Assembly: GCF_000765145.1 (NCBI RefSeq)
Contig: NZ_JMGA01000010.1
Span: 1-64,000 of the forward strand
Reading direction: 5' to 3'
DNA: 64,000 nt
Source: Desulfosporosinus sp. HMP52
GTDB taxonomy: Bacteria > Bacillota > Desulfitobacteriia > Desulfitobacteriales > Desulfitobacteriaceae
This document shows, piece by piece, positions 24,794-33,218 of the stretch (positions within the stretch are counted from its first letter, which is position 1; each line of letters begins with the position of its first letter). The translations under genes were made by a program, and so were the position numbers. The notes beneath the pieces are model-generated. The model did no database searches. It saw only the letters and a program-made list of their open reading frames with translations, and was not told the origin of the DNA.

Positions 24794-25960
24794 TTATTTG
24801 AGTTCCGTAAACTGTCCATCCTTAATAATCAAAACAGTAGCACTCATAACCGGTTCACGTTTTTCATCAAAGGCGAACTTTCCGGTTACACCTTGGAAAC
24901 CTTTAATGGCTGCAATACTATCCCGCAGCTTTTGACGATCTGTGGTGGAGCCGGCTTGCTCCAAAGCACTGGCATAGATATATAAGGCATCATAGGCTTG
25001 GGCCGCAAACTGATCAGGCACCTTGTTGTTGTATTTAGCTTTGTAGTCAGCAATAAACTTTTGAACCTTCTCATCTTGCTTACCGGGGAACCAAGGGCTG
25101 GCCACGATGGCACCATCAGCAGCTGGTCCGGCAATTTTGATCAGCTCAGGAGAGTTAAAACCATTCGTTCCCACAAAAGGAACAGTGATCCCGATTTCTC
25201 TGGCTTTCTTCAAGACCAGGGAGGCTTCCTGATAGAGACTGGATACCATGACGGCATCCGGCTTTAAGGAGGCAATCTTCGTCAACTGGGCGGAGTAATC
25301 CGTATCTTTATCGGCAAAGGTTTCGGTAGCAACGATTTCGATACCGTTTTTCTTGAGAGTGCTCTCAATGGTCTTATATCCGGACACTGCCCAGTCATTA
25401 TTGTTAGAGTACATGACAGCGACTTTTTTCAAGTTATAAGTAGAGATTGCTTTCTCCACTGCCTGGGGAACCGCTAAGAACTCCGGCAAAGCATTCCGGA
25501 AGACGAAATTACCCAGAGCCGGGATCCCTTCCGCTGTGGTCGAGGTTCCCATAATCGGAACTCCTGCTTGATCAGCAATCGGGCCTGCGGCAAACATCTC
25601 TCCGCTGAGGGTAGGTCCAATGATACCGACAACATTATCTTTATTGATTAATTTATTAATAGCATTAATGGCTTCCGTCTTGTCTCCCCGGGAATCTTCA
25701 TAAATCAGATCAACTTTAACTTTGCCTTGAGCGTTAATCTCTTCCTTAGCCAGATCCAAACCTTCTTTAATGGCTTGGCCATAGGCAGCTCCGCCACCGG
25801 TCAGATAAGAGATAACCCCGATTTTAGCGGCCTCTCCCCCTTGGGAGCCCGAATTTGCAGTGGGAGCAGCTCCCCCTCCGCAGCCTGCTGTGGTTAACAG
25901 CAGTGCACCAATGGTCATACCACTAAACCATTTTATAAGTCCTTTTTTCATCGTGATCAT
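24794..25960 (-). CDS. livK: Solute-binding lipoprotein LivK/LivJ type
   Basis: Extracytoplasmic binding protein (Peripla_BP_6 fold), 388 residues. The signal peptide has lipobox LLTTAGCGGG. The mature protein begins with KIGVISYLTGGGAAYGQAIK and has the family's INKLINKDNVVGIIGPTLSG and VPIMGTSTTAEGIPAL segments lining the ligand cleft. It is the first gene of the transporter unit, about 220 bases downstream of the MetS gene with a terminator between. The first ATG (25960) and a second at 25951 are both possible. Ligand not deducible; a hydroxy or keto acid is as likely as an amino acid given the lut-type genes downstream. Confidence 0.92.
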   Translation of the reverse strand: MITMKKGLIKWFSGMTIGALLLTTAGCGGGAAPTANSGSQGGEAAKIGVISYLTGGGAAYGQAIKEGLDLAKEEINAQGKVKVDLIYEDSRGDKTEAINAINKLINKDNVVGIIGPTLSGEMFAAGPIADQAGVPIMGTSTTAEGIPALGNFVFRNALPEFLAVPQAVEKAISTYNLKKVAVMYSNNNDWAVSGYKTIESTLKKNGIEIVATETFADKDTDYSAQLTKIASLKPDAVMVSSLYQEASLVLKKAREIGITVPFVGTNGFNSPELIKIAGPAADGAIVASPWFPGKQDEKVQKFIADYKAKYNNKVPDQFAAQAYDALYIYASALEQAGSTTDRQKLRDSIAAIKGFQGVTGKFAFDEKREPVMSATVLIIKDGQFTELK

Positions 25961-26044
25961 AACACCTTCCTTAAATAAAAATGTGTTTTATAATAGATTT
26001 AGATATTCGGCATATTTTATGGAATACCTGCTTTAGAATAAAAA

Positions 26045-26087
26045 AAATCCATGAAAATTGTATACTCTGTACAATTTTCATGGATTT
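26045..26087 (-). terminator. Terminator after metS
   Basis: AAATCCATGAAAATTGTA and TACAATTTTCATGGATTT make an 18-bp perfect stem with a 7-base loop; T-rich flank on the minus strand. Separates the NSS transporter genes from livK. Confidence 0.8.
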
Positions 26088-26154
26088 AATTCCAATACCC
26101 GTCTGGGCATCAATATCTTTCCAATATACTTTATCACACAACTAAATGTAGATG

Positions 26155-26259
26155 CTATTTTTGCTTGGAAGCTCTTACTGCATGCCAGATGCTGGCGGCA
26201 AGTCCGCCCCAAATTACGATAATTCCGACGCACATCATTACAATAGCGCTAGTACTCAT
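26155..26259 (-). CDS. metS: MetS-like NSS transporter small subunit, 34 residues
   Basis: A 34-residue single-pass membrane peptide, starting MSTSAIVMMCVGIIVIWGG and ending in a basic HAVRASKQK tail. This matches the MetS family of tiny partners of Firmicutes NSS-type transporters (MetP in Corynebacterium). AAGGAG lies 9 bases before the ATG. It follows the NSS gene by 36 bases on the same strand. Required with the large subunit for transport in the characterised case. Confidence 0.85.
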   Translation of the reverse strand: MSTSAIVMMCVGIIVIWGGLAASIWHAVRASKQK

Positions 26260-26295
26260 ATTTATCAGCTCCTTAGTCTGGGGATGAAAATTGAA

Positions 26296-27813
26296 TTATT
26301 GTTCAGGTCCCTCTGGTATTTCCAGACTTTTTTTCCATTTTAGTGAGGCCAAGATGAAGCCGAAAATAATTGCTGCCACGGCCACTCCCCAACCGGAATA
26401 TATTAAAAATGCGGTGGGGTAATCCTCATAATTTTTTTGCAAGTTATCGATGAGATTTAGGACAAACATGTAGCCTAATACACTCGGTGTGACTACACCT
26501 AGGCAGACTTTCCACCATAAACCCGTGCGTAAGTCTGAGGTACGATTAGCGTGCTCTTGAAACGGCTTCAAGTTCCTTACAATCCAAGAGATCGTAATAA
26601 CCGAGACAAGACCTGCTAAGGCAATCCCAAAGGTGTTAATAAAGTAGTCTACAGCATCAAGAAAGAACAATCCTCCTTGGGTTGCAAACAAAATTGAAAT
26701 CAAGGCCGACAAGCCGCCACCAACCATAACAGCTCTTGTCCGGGAAACATCAAATTTGTCTTGAATCGCAGCAACAAAGGTCTCTACAATAGAAATTAAC
26801 GATGATAACCCTGCAAATACCAAGGACCCGAAGAATAACACTCCGAACAAACCATTAAAACCCGGGAAGGAGTTTAAGATCTCGGGAAATACCACAAAGG
26901 CTAAACCAATCCCGGCAGTTGCTACATCTTCAATGGGAAGATTGGCTTGTTTCGCCAAAAATCCTAAGGTAGCAAAAACACCAAAGCCGGCTAAAAGCTC
27001 GACGCTGGAATTACTGAAAGCCGCAATAAAGGCATTATTGTTAATGTCAGCATGCTTCGGCAAATAACTGGAATAGGTAATCATAATTGCAAAAGCAATA
27101 GATAAGCTGAAGAAAATTTGCCCATAGGCGGCAACCCAAACTCCCGGAGAAGCAATCTTATCCCAATCCGGTTTAAAGAAGGCTTCGAGACCTATAGAAG
27201 CACCTTCTAAGGTCAGGGCGCGAATAACAATGATTAAAAACATAATAAGCAGGGTGGGGATAAATATCCGGTTCGCCTTTTCAATTCCCTGTTTAACACC
27301 CTTAAACAAAATTGCTAAACTAATTACCCAGACAAGTACTAACGGAATAAATACACCGGGAACAACCGAGCCCACGGAACCGACAGAGGCACCATTAACA
27401 AGATCCACTCGCTTTAAGTAGTCACCCATTAAGAAGCCACCGGGGTCGTTCCCCCATTGCAGGCTTACCGCAAAATATGTATAAGCCATGGCCCAAGCAA
27501 TAATAACGGCGTAATAGGTAGAAATCACGAAAGCTATGCTTACTTGCCACCAACCGATCCACTCAGTTTTCTTATTCATTCGCGCGAAAGATAAGGGTGC
27601 TGAGCCTCGATATTTGTGACCCATTGTAAATTCCATAATCAGCAGCGGGATACCCGCAGTTAACAGCGCAAATAAGTAGGGAATGAAAAATGCTCCTCCA
27701 CCATTGTCATAAGCTACATAAGGAAAACGCCAAATATTTCCTAGTCCGACAGCGGACCCCACAGCAGCCAAAATAAAACCAGCTCTAGTTCCCCATTGTT
27801 CACGGCCTTCCAC
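26296..27813 (-). CDS. Sodium-dependent NSS-family transporter
   Basis: Neurotransmitter:sodium symporter family protein of 505 residues with about 12 helices. The NSS hallmark AAVGSAVGLGNIWRFPYVAY is near the N-terminus and forms the Na+/substrate site of LeuT. GYQIFFSLSIAFAIMITYSS-like helix 6 is present. The start is taken as GTG at 27813 with AAAGGTGAT about 7 bases upstream. Upstream ATG 27852 and TTG 27873 would add a charged extension without ribosome-binding sites. The MetS-like partner makes methionine or another amino acid a likely cargo. No SAM riboswitch seen upstream. Confidence 0.9.
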   Translation of the reverse strand: MEGREQWGTRAGFILAAVGSAVGLGNIWRFPYVAYDNGGGAFFIPYLFALLTAGIPLLIMEFTMGHKYRGSAPLSFARMNKKTEWIGWWQVSIAFVISTYYAVIIAWAMAYTYFAVSLQWGNDPGGFLMGDYLKRVDLVNGASVGSVGSVVPGVFIPLVLVWVISLAILFKGVKQGIEKANRIFIPTLLIMFLIIVIRALTLEGASIGLEAFFKPDWDKIASPGVWVAAYGQIFFSLSIAFAIMITYSSYLPKHADINNNAFIAAFSNSSVELLAGFGVFATLGFLAKQANLPIEDVATAGIGLAFVVFPEILNSFPGFNGLFGVLFFGSLVFAGLSSLISIVETFVAAIQDKFDVSRTRAVMVGGGLSALISILFATQGGLFFLDAVDYFINTFGIALAGLVSVITISWIVRNLKPFQEHANRTSDLRTGLWWKVCLGVVTPSVLGYMFVLNLIDNLQKNYEDYPTAFLIYSGWGVAVAAIIFGFILASLKWKKSLEIPEGPEQ

Positions 27814-28119
27814 TATTTTATCACCTTTTCTTTTTTTATTAGTATTTGTCATACCATTCGATTTTAACCACAAAAAATAAGGCCCCTTCTCCTCGAAACA
27901 AGCCTTAAAAGTTGTTCCTACTTATGATCTACTCATCTTAAAATCTTATCTCTCCTTCCGACATACCTTTAATTTGGGAGATGTTTCGTTATTCAATTTA
28001 GGCTTAAAAAGGCACAGTTCAATCATTATACCAGTTTAGTGGAATCAAGTCACTTCTTTTCACTCCACCGATGCTAATAACTACTGATTATTTATTTCAT
28101 ATTACCCACCTATTCTAAC

Positions 28120-29073
28120 TTAAGAACCTTGGGATGTCGGAGTAATGCTCAAAAAACTGTGCAGCATCATACCGATTATAACAAGTGTTATTCCCATCAA
28201 AGATACAGTGTTAGGAAAGACCCCCTGCAAAAACACTAATTCACCCATCAGGGCAAATATAACCTCTCCGGACTGAGTGGCTTCTACAGCAGCCAATTTA
28301 TGGGGATCCCCTTGAGTCATATCAGTAGCGGAAAAAAATAACACCGTGGCAATGACACCTGAGGAAAGAGCTACAATGATTGTTTGCAAAAGCTGATTGG
28401 TACTGGGAAGTCCATCAATTTCAACTCCTAGAACCCCTAGAACAAGCCAAAAGGGCATACTGGCCAGAGTCATTCCCAGGACTCTCTGGTAAGTATCAAA
28501 CTTTTGCCCGCAGGCAGCCATCATTTTACGGTTACCTAAGGGATAAGCAAAGGCTGCCAAAATAACCGGTAAAATTCCCAAGATCATTTCCCTGCTGGTT
28601 AACTCACTGGCCTGTTGGAATTCAATTAATCCGATCCCCACTAAAATCAGCAGAGAGATGATCATTCCTCGAACAGGAATTTTTGAACGAACTCTTTGGG
28701 TGCTGCTGCCTATTTTCAGATCTAAGTAAAATAGCGGAGCAAGTAAGGAACCGGCCACAATGGTAATCTGCCACATACTGGCCACAAGCCAGGCAGGCCC
28801 AAAGGCGGCAGCAAAACATAGAGGAGCATAAAACAGACCAAAGCCAACAGTACTCCAGATCAACCAAACCCCAGGCCTTTTCCTCAAATCCAATAACAAA
28901 GGTTTTAAATTTCCTCGAACCATAACGATCAGCAGCAGCGGAGGCACCATAAAGAGATATCTCAGAACCGCACTCCACACCCAACTCCCTCCGGAAAGAT
29001 CCATGGCCCGGTTTAAGACAAAGGTAACTGCAAAAAACAATGATGCTAAAATACCCAAAAGAACAGATTTCAA
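28120..29073 (-). CDS. DMT-superfamily multidrug-efflux-like transporter
   Basis: A 317-residue membrane protein with ten predicted helices of the drug/metabolite transporter type, closest to the Putative multidrug resistance efflux (EmrE-like, PF13536) family. It has the N-terminal helix LLGILASLFFAVTFVLNRAM and the GGSWVWSAVLRYLFMVPPLL segment. Single gene. Substrate unknown; family members are often annotated from fold only. Confidence 0.85.
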   Translation of the reverse strand: MKSVLLGILASLFFAVTFVLNRAMDLSGGSWVWSAVLRYLFMVPPLLLIVMVRGNLKPLLLDLRKRPGVWLIWSTVGFGLFYAPLCFAAAFGPAWLVASMWQITIVAGSLLAPLFYLDLKIGSSTQRVRSKIPVRGMIISLLILVGIGLIEFQQASELTSREMILGILPVILAAFAYPLGNRKMMAACGQKFDTYQRVLGMTLASMPFWLVLGVLGVEIDGLPSTNQLLQTIIVALSSGVIATVLFFSATDMTQGDPHKLAAVEATQSGEVIFALMGELVFLQGVFPNTVSLMGITLVIIGMMLHSFLSITPTSQGS

Positions 29074-29149
29074 GGCTTTTCCTCCCTAACTTAAGTACAA
29101 TTAATCTATCTAGCGCAACCACGCCTATTATTCTTTCTTCTTCGGATGA

Positions 29150-29332
29150 TCTAAATCCTTTTTAACCCAACAAGAGCTTGCAACCCTACTTAAGGTAAGC
29201 CAAGCAACCTATTCCAGATACGAAAGCGGGGCCCTGGATATTCCTAGTACTTCCCTCATTCAGTTGGCCAAATTCTACAAAACCAGTATTGATTATCTAT
29301 TGGGGCTAACTAATAATAAAAAGCCCTACTAA
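29150..29332 (+). pseudogene. Remnant of an XRE-family HTH repressor
   Basis: An open frame of 60 codons after a TGA reads FLTQQELATLLKVSQATYSR, YESGALDIPSTSLIQLAKFY and KTSIDYLLGLTNNKKPY. These are helices 2-5 of a Cro/CI-type HTH with its typical YLLGLT end. No start codon exists in frame, and the first helix (LRxLREDxxL) can be made only by changing frame near the T-run at 29159-29163. So the 5' end is lost or frameshifted. Lies upstream of a toxin-antitoxin pair. Confidence 0.75.
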
Positions 29333-29453
29333 ACTGGTATAAAAATCTAATCACAAAAGCAATCTCAAATGTTTTGTTCGTAGTGTATGTTTGAGCAATT
29401 AATGGTACACTATACTTACAGAATATCTGCAATACTGAAAGGTAGGGTGTGAT

Positions 29454-29765
29454 ATGCAAACACATGCTAAAAGAAAATCCTTCGGCTTAGTTCGACTAGG
29501 AAAACGTTCTGTAGTGACCCTTGGAGCCGAAGTGAAAAGGGAACTTCGATTAGTTGATGGTGATGTTTTTGAGCTATGTGTTGAGGATGGAAGAATCATC
29601 CTGGAACCTAAGAAACTTATTCCAGCCGACCAGCAATGGTTCTGGACTGAGGAATGGCAAGTTGGAGAACGGGAAGCACAAGCTGAAATACAAGCCGGAA
29701 ACCTTAAACACTTTAACTCAATGGAAGAGTTCCTTACAGATTTGGGAAAAGAAGATGAGGATTAA
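29454..29765 (+). CDS. AbrB/SpoVT-type antitoxin
   Basis: A 103-residue protein with an N-terminal swapped-hairpin AbrB-like segment (LVRLGKRSVVTLGAEVKREL-RLVDGDVFELCVEDGRIIL-EP) that would bind DNA as dimer. A C-terminal acidic helical tail (EWQVGEREAQAEIQAG, FNSMEEFLTDLGKEDED) is typical of antitoxins wrapping their toxin. AAAGGTAGGG lies 7 bases before ATG. Overlaps the RelE/ParE-like gene by 11 bases, so the two are coupled and presumably autoregulated. Confidence 0.8.
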   Translation: MQTHAKRKSFGLVRLGKRSVVTLGAEVKRELRLVDGDVFELCVEDGRIILEPKKLIPADQQWFWTEEWQVGEREAQAEIQAGNLKHFNSMEEFLTDLGKEDED

Positions 29766-30024
29766 TAGCACCCCTCGTTTCAAGCGAGCATTTAAGAAGT
29801 TGCCTAAAAACATTCAAGCTCTTTTTATAGACAAGATGTTTCAGTTTCAAGAGCATCCTTCTTTTAGGATCAAACGTATTCAAGGAACCGATAGCCTTTG
29901 GGAAGGCAGCTTGAATATGTCCATCCGTTTTACATTTGAATGGATTACTGATGATAACGACAACGATGTTTGCCTAATAAGAAATATCGGGGACCATGAC
30001 CATTGTTTGCGTCCTCCGTACTAA
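29755..30024 (+). CDS. RelE/ParE-superfamily toxin
   Basis: An 89-residue basic protein with the RelE/ParE fold pattern: MRINSTPRFKRAFKKLPKN (first strand and helix), then IQGTDSLWEGSLNMSIRFTF (the core W-E-x-x-L-x-x-x-x-R strand) and final LIRNIGDHDHCLRPPY. The C-terminal His residues are like those of RelE-type mRNA interferases. The ATG at 29755 sits within the antitoxin end. A gyrase-directed ParE role cannot be excluded. Followed by a hairpin terminator. Confidence 0.82.
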   Translation: MRINSTPRFKRAFKKLPKNIQALFIDKMFQFQEHPSFRIKRIQGTDSLWEGSLNMSIRFTFEWITDDNDNDVCLIRNIGDHDHCLRPPY

Positions 30025-30044
30025 ATAAAAGTCTTTGTTGAATA

Positions 30045-30092
30045 GAAGAGCAAGCAACTCCCTGGGGTAAGGGATGGGCTACTTGCTCTTTT
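30045..30092 (+). terminator. Hairpin terminator, copy A of a duplicated form
   Basis: GAAGAGCAAGCAACTCCCT...AAGGGATGGGCTACTTGCTCTTTTCC: outer AAGAGCAAG/CTTGCTCTT stem with a conserved TCCCT-GGG-AAGGGATGGGC interior. Nearly the same sequence occurs at 30863-30911. Confidence 0.75.
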
Positions 30093-30215
30093 CCTTGTTA
30101 TTTAGATGCTCTTAAGTCATAAAACCTTGAAATATTATTTTTCTCAACTATACTTAATAGTATTGCTCTTATAGAGGGGTTAAGACTTCCAGGAGCAGAG
30201 TTGAGGAGGAAACAG

Positions 30216-30845
30216 ATGCATCAGTCACGACAGCGTTTTATTTTCTACGTTTCAGGTATTATTATCATGACCTTTGGGATAGCGTTAACAATTCGTTCGT
30301 TAATGGGAACCTCCCCATTTGACGCACTCCTGGTAGGATTATTTCAGACCTTTGGCTTAACGATTGGCAGTTGGGAAATAGTTGTAGGTCTGGCTCTAGT
30401 ATTATTTAACGCAGCTGCTCAGCGCCGGAAGCTTGAATATTTTGCCTTACTTACCTCATTCATTACCGGTATGGGAATAGACCTTTGGCTTTTTGTATTG
30501 GGGGATTTAATTAGTCCTCTCACACTGTTCGGTCAAGCTTCCTGTTTAATACTTGGGGTTGGGATTGTAGGTTTAGGAGTTTCTGTAAATTTACAAGCTG
30601 ACTTTGCCCCAAATCCCATGGATCGCTCTATGCTGGTTATCAATCAATTAACGGGTCTTAATGTTGCAATTTCACGGGCAATAGTAAGCCTAGTCCTGGT
30701 AATACTTGCTTTCCTATTTAGCGGCCCAATCGGTATCGGCACCTTATTTTCTGCCCTTTTCACCGGGGTGTTTATAAAATTCTTTATGCCCTATACGGCA
30801 CGTTTAAACAAGGGTAAGGAGACCGAACCTGCTTCCGGGGATTAA
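30216..30845 (+). CDS. YczE/YyaS/YitT-like membrane protein
   Basis: A 209-residue integral membrane protein with five or six helices, of the YczE/YyaS family. Typical elements are IMTFGIALTIRSLMGTSPFD, GSWEIVVGLALVLFN and ADFAPNPMDRSMLVINQLTG. ATG at 30216 with GAGGAGG 5 bases upstream; TTG at 30201 precedes the site. Function unknown; sometimes found as a transporter-like partner. Bounded on both sides by the same hairpin sequence. Confidence 0.8.
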   Translation: MHQSRQRFIFYVSGIIIMTFGIALTIRSLMGTSPFDALLVGLFQTFGLTIGSWEIVVGLALVLFNAAAQRRKLEYFALLTSFITGMGIDLWLFVLGDLISPLTLFGQASCLILGVGIVGLGVSVNLQADFAPNPMDRSMLVINQLTGLNVAISRAIVSLVLVILAFLFSGPIGIGTLFSALFTGVFIKFFMPYTARLNKGKETEPASGD

Positions 30846-30862
30846 ACACACATTATTGATTA

Positions 30863-30911
30863 GAAAGAGCAAGTAGCTCCCTAGGGAAAGGGATGGGCTA
30901 CTTGCTCTTTT
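30863..30911 (+). terminator. Hairpin terminator, copy B of a duplicated form
   Basis: AAGAGCAAGTAGC and GCTACTTGCTCTT pair perfectly over 13 bp around TCCCTAGGGAAAGGGATGG, followed by TTTTGC. Sister of copy A at 30045. Confidence 0.8.
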
Positions 30912-31059
30912 GCTTTCCCTCTCCTCTGGAAGTAATCCGAAAACCGAAATTCGTTAAAATATGTAACAAGCCTTGGCCAACGCTAATATAGTATAGAGTA
31001 GGACAGACACACGGGACAAACCTTCTGTCCTGACTATTTTAATAAAGGAGTTGACTACA

Positions 31060-31284
31060 ATGGCTGTTATAGCCAGCAACAGAGATAGTGTTATAGTCGT
31101 TACCGTTCAAACGGGGCAAACCCCGGAGGGTGCACCCATTTTAAGACAGCGTAGTTTCTCTAATGTGAGAGCAGCTGCCACAGACCAAGATGTTTACGAT
31201 ATCGCTGTCGCCCTCTATGGACTTCAGGATCTCTCTTTAATCGGAGTGCGAAGAGACAATCGCATCGACCTTATTGAAGGCTAG
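31060..31284 (+). CDS. DUF1659 protein
   Basis: A 74-residue protein of the DUF1659 family, common in Clostridia and nearly always next to a DUF2922 gene. The family pattern is RQRSFSNVRAAATDQDVYDI-AVALYGLQDLSLIGVRRDNR. Function unknown. ATG at 31060 with AAAGGAG 9 bases upstream; TTG 31051 is rejected as inside the leader. Confidence 0.9.
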   Translation: MAVIASNRDSVIVVTVQTGQTPEGAPILRQRSFSNVRAAATDQDVYDIAVALYGLQDLSLIGVRRDNRIDLIEG

Positions 31285-31354
31285 AGCTGATCGGAGGCAT
31301 GTTCATGTCTAAGCATGACAGGAGACTATTTAAAGAAGGAAAGGGGTGGCGAGA

Positions 31355-31594
31355 ATGGCAATTACCACTAAAAAGGTCTTAAGAATGACCTTTAGTAATG
31401 CCGCAGGCAAAGCGGTCACTATAAGTCTAAACCAACCAAAGGAAGGTATAACAGTTGCAGAAATCGAATCCGTCATGGATCAAATCATCTCTAAGGATAT
31501 TTTCTTCACTTCAGGTGGGGGACTGGTATCCAAAAGAGATATTAAAATAGTGGATACAACTACAGAAGATCTGTATGAGCAACCTGAAGGATAA
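31355..31594 (+). CDS. DUF2922 protein
   Basis: A 79-residue protein of the DUF2922 family: MAITTKKVLRMTFSNAAGKA-VTISLNQPKEGIT, then VAEIESVMDQIISKDIF and SKRDIKIVDTTTEDLY. Partner of the DUF1659 gene 70 bases upstream. ATG at 31355 with AAAGGGGTGG upstream; the GTG at 31346 lies inside it. Function unknown. Confidence 0.9.
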   Translation: MAITTKKVLRMTFSNAAGKAVTISLNQPKEGITVAEIESVMDQIISKDIFFTSGGGLVSKRDIKIVDTTTEDLYEQPEG

Positions 31595-31621
31595 ATGTAA
31601 GCTCATTAACTAGATTCCTTG

Positions 31622-31675
31622 TATCAGGCCTGTCCAAGAAACGAATGCGCATTCGTTTCTTGGACAGGCCTGATA
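31622..31675. repeat. 54-bp perfect palindrome, copy 1
   Basis: TATCAGGCCTGTCCAAGAAA continuing to the centre GAATGC|GCATTC and mirrored exactly to TCTTGGACAGGCCTGATA. No mismatch and no loop. Could end the DUF1659-DUF2922 transcript. Related to the palindrome at 32129. Confidence 0.85.
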
Positions 31676-31749
31676 GTATTATTTTTCCCATATACTTAAT
31701 CTCGCGACCTTTAGGATAGCGTTAACCTCGGAGATAAATTGAACATGAG

Positions 31750-32034
31750 TCATTTAATTCGTCTCAGGCTGGCTGTTTCTAATTGTAACACTTCGACCTT
31801 GGCCTCAATGCGTTCCAGTGCTTGTCCAGTCTTTTGAATATGATCTATTTGTATTTCACGGAAATCGAAGATCGCCCCAATTTTTTGAGCTACATCATGT
31901 TCGACAACTGCTATTACCCTAGCAATATTTTGAGCAAGGGTGTCTTGATCTGTTCTAAGCTCTTTCAATTCACTTTGCATTTCAGTCTGCATTTGATATA
32001 TTTTTGCAAGAAGCTCCATAACTTTCTGATCCAT
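31750..32034 (-). CDS. Small coiled-coil protein
   Basis: A 94-residue, almost entirely helical protein with heptad-like hydrophobic spacing (MDQKVMELLAKIYQMQTEMQ, ELKELRTDQDTLAQNIARV, LERIEAKVEVLQLETASLRR). GGGAGGG precedes the ATG. Likely an oligomer; no catalytic motif. It lies between two related long palindromes and runs against its neighbours. Function unknown. Confidence 0.7.
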   Translation of the reverse strand: MDQKVMELLAKIYQMQTEMQSELKELRTDQDTLAQNIARVIAVVEHDVAQKIGAIFDFREIQIDHIQKTGQALERIEAKVEVLQLETASLRRIK

Positions 32035-32128
32035 TTAAAGACCCTCCCCCCTCTTCTTCTCACTCGTCTATATGAATTATTATACCATCTAACAACAGGT
32101 ATAACAGCTGCGAAATCGAAACAGTGGT

Positions 32129-32176
32129 TAGGCTTGTCCGAAAAACGAATGCGCATTCGTTTTTCGGACAAGCCTA
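32129..32176. repeat. 48-bp perfect palindrome, copy 2
   Basis: TAGGCTTGTCCGAAAAACGA to the same centre GAATGC|GCATTC and mirrored to TCGTTTTTCGGACAAGCCTA. Same design as 31622-31675, but the arms differ at several positions and each change is matched in the other arm. Confidence 0.85.
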
Positions 32177-32254
32177 TTTTTATAAGTTGGCACACTCGGT
32201 GATCTGTCCACATATTCTATGAATATATAACAGAAAGGACAGACTGGTACCAGA

Positions 32255-33055
32255 ATGAATGATTTGATCTCGGATCGCAACCCTCTTGTGATTGCGGCAG
32301 AAATAAACACTATTAAATACCAGACCAGAAAAGTTCTCCTGGCCAGTGCCATAGAGATTGGCCGGCGCTTGAAGGAAGCCAAGGAATTGCTTCCCCATGG
32401 GGAATGGGGCAAGTGGCTGGTGGAGTCATGCAGCTATTCCAAGAAAACCGCTGAAAAGCTGCTGCGTATCTTTGATGCCTACGGAACCCAAGAGCCGCCG
32501 AATTTAAATTTCACCCAGGCTTATATCCTCTTAGGAGTCCCAGAGGAAGAACGGGCTCAGTTCATGGCGGAGATTGATGTGGAAGGCTTGTCTACCCGGG
32601 AACTGCAAAAGGCAGTTAAAGAGCGGAGCCAAGCCCTTCAGGAGCGAGACCAGGCTCTGCAGGAAAAAACAGAACTCCGGCAAGCCCTGAGTGAGCAAGA
32701 GAGTCAAATAACCCAGTTGACCACTGAGCGCAACCACCTGAAAACTAAGGCAGAGCAATTAAGTAAGTCTCAAGGAGAACAGGAGACCAAGGCGGTAAAT
32801 CTGGAGAAAAAATTGGAATCTCTTAAGAAAAGCACATCTTATGAAGGCCTCCAAAAGATAAACAAGAACCTTATTGCCGCGCAGCACAAGACCAACGCCA
32901 ATCAAATTGCCTTTTTATACGAGAGTCTGGACAAAACCTTCAAGCAACTGGTCTGGGAATTGAGCAGCTTCGCTGACAAGGATAAGGATACCTATGAAGT
33001 GTATAAAAGCAAGGTGCTTGATTTTTTAACGAAAGGTTTGAAGGAGACAATCTGA
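32255..33055 (+). CDS. DUF3102 protein with long coiled coil
   Basis: A 266-residue protein. The N-terminal DUF3102-like domain covers about 1-95 (IAAEINTIKYQTRKVLLASA-IEIGRRLKEAKELLPHGEWG-KWLVESCSYSKKTAEKLLRIF). A coiled coil rich in Gln/Glu covers about 110-205 (RSQALQERDQALQEKTELRQ). A C-terminal helical region follows. DUF3102 proteins occur widely in Clostridia, often in mobile DNA, and are suspected to bind nucleic acid. ATG start after AGAAAGGACAGACTGGTACCAGA. Ends in a strong hairpin. Confidence 0.85.
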   Translation: MNDLISDRNPLVIAAEINTIKYQTRKVLLASAIEIGRRLKEAKELLPHGEWGKWLVESCSYSKKTAEKLLRIFDAYGTQEPPNLNFTQAYILLGVPEEERAQFMAEIDVEGLSTRELQKAVKERSQALQERDQALQEKTELRQALSEQESQITQLTTERNHLKTKAEQLSKSQGEQETKAVNLEKKLESLKKSTSYEGLQKINKNLIAAQHKTNANQIAFLYESLDKTFKQLVWELSSFADKDKDTYEVYKSKVLDFLTKGLKETI

Positions 33056-33096
33056 CAGGTTATTGTTATGCGTATTCTGAAACATGTAAAGATTGC

Positions 33097-33135
33097 CTAT
33101 GCTTAATTGGGCCCCTGGGGCCTAATTTAGCATAG
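33097..33135 (+). terminator. Hairpin after the DUF3102 gene
   Basis: CTATGCTTAATTGGGCCCC and GGGGCCTAATTTAGCATAG form a long near-perfect stem followed by ATATTTTATG. Confidence 0.7.
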
Positions 33136-33192
33136 ATATTTTATGACCAGGATTACTCCCAGAGAATATCACCGGTCTTGGGAATGACAGGG

Positions 33193-33212
33193 GGGGAGTT
33201 TTAAGACTCCCC
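33193..33212 (-). terminator. Terminator after the last TPR gene of the array
   Basis: GGGGAGT and ACTCCCC around TTTAAG, 7 bases past the stop of the minus-strand gene ending at 33219; no strong T-tract. Confidence 0.5.
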
Positions 33213-33218
33213 TATCAA

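Noticed and set aside
27814-28119. SAM or T-box riboswitch before the NSS transporter
   Set aside because: No T-box sequence, no S-box core and no terminator near the start.
31965-32213. Minus-strand open frame across the second palindrome
   Set aside because: Coding impression arises from the palindrome itself; no start signal and it overlaps the coiled-coil gene.
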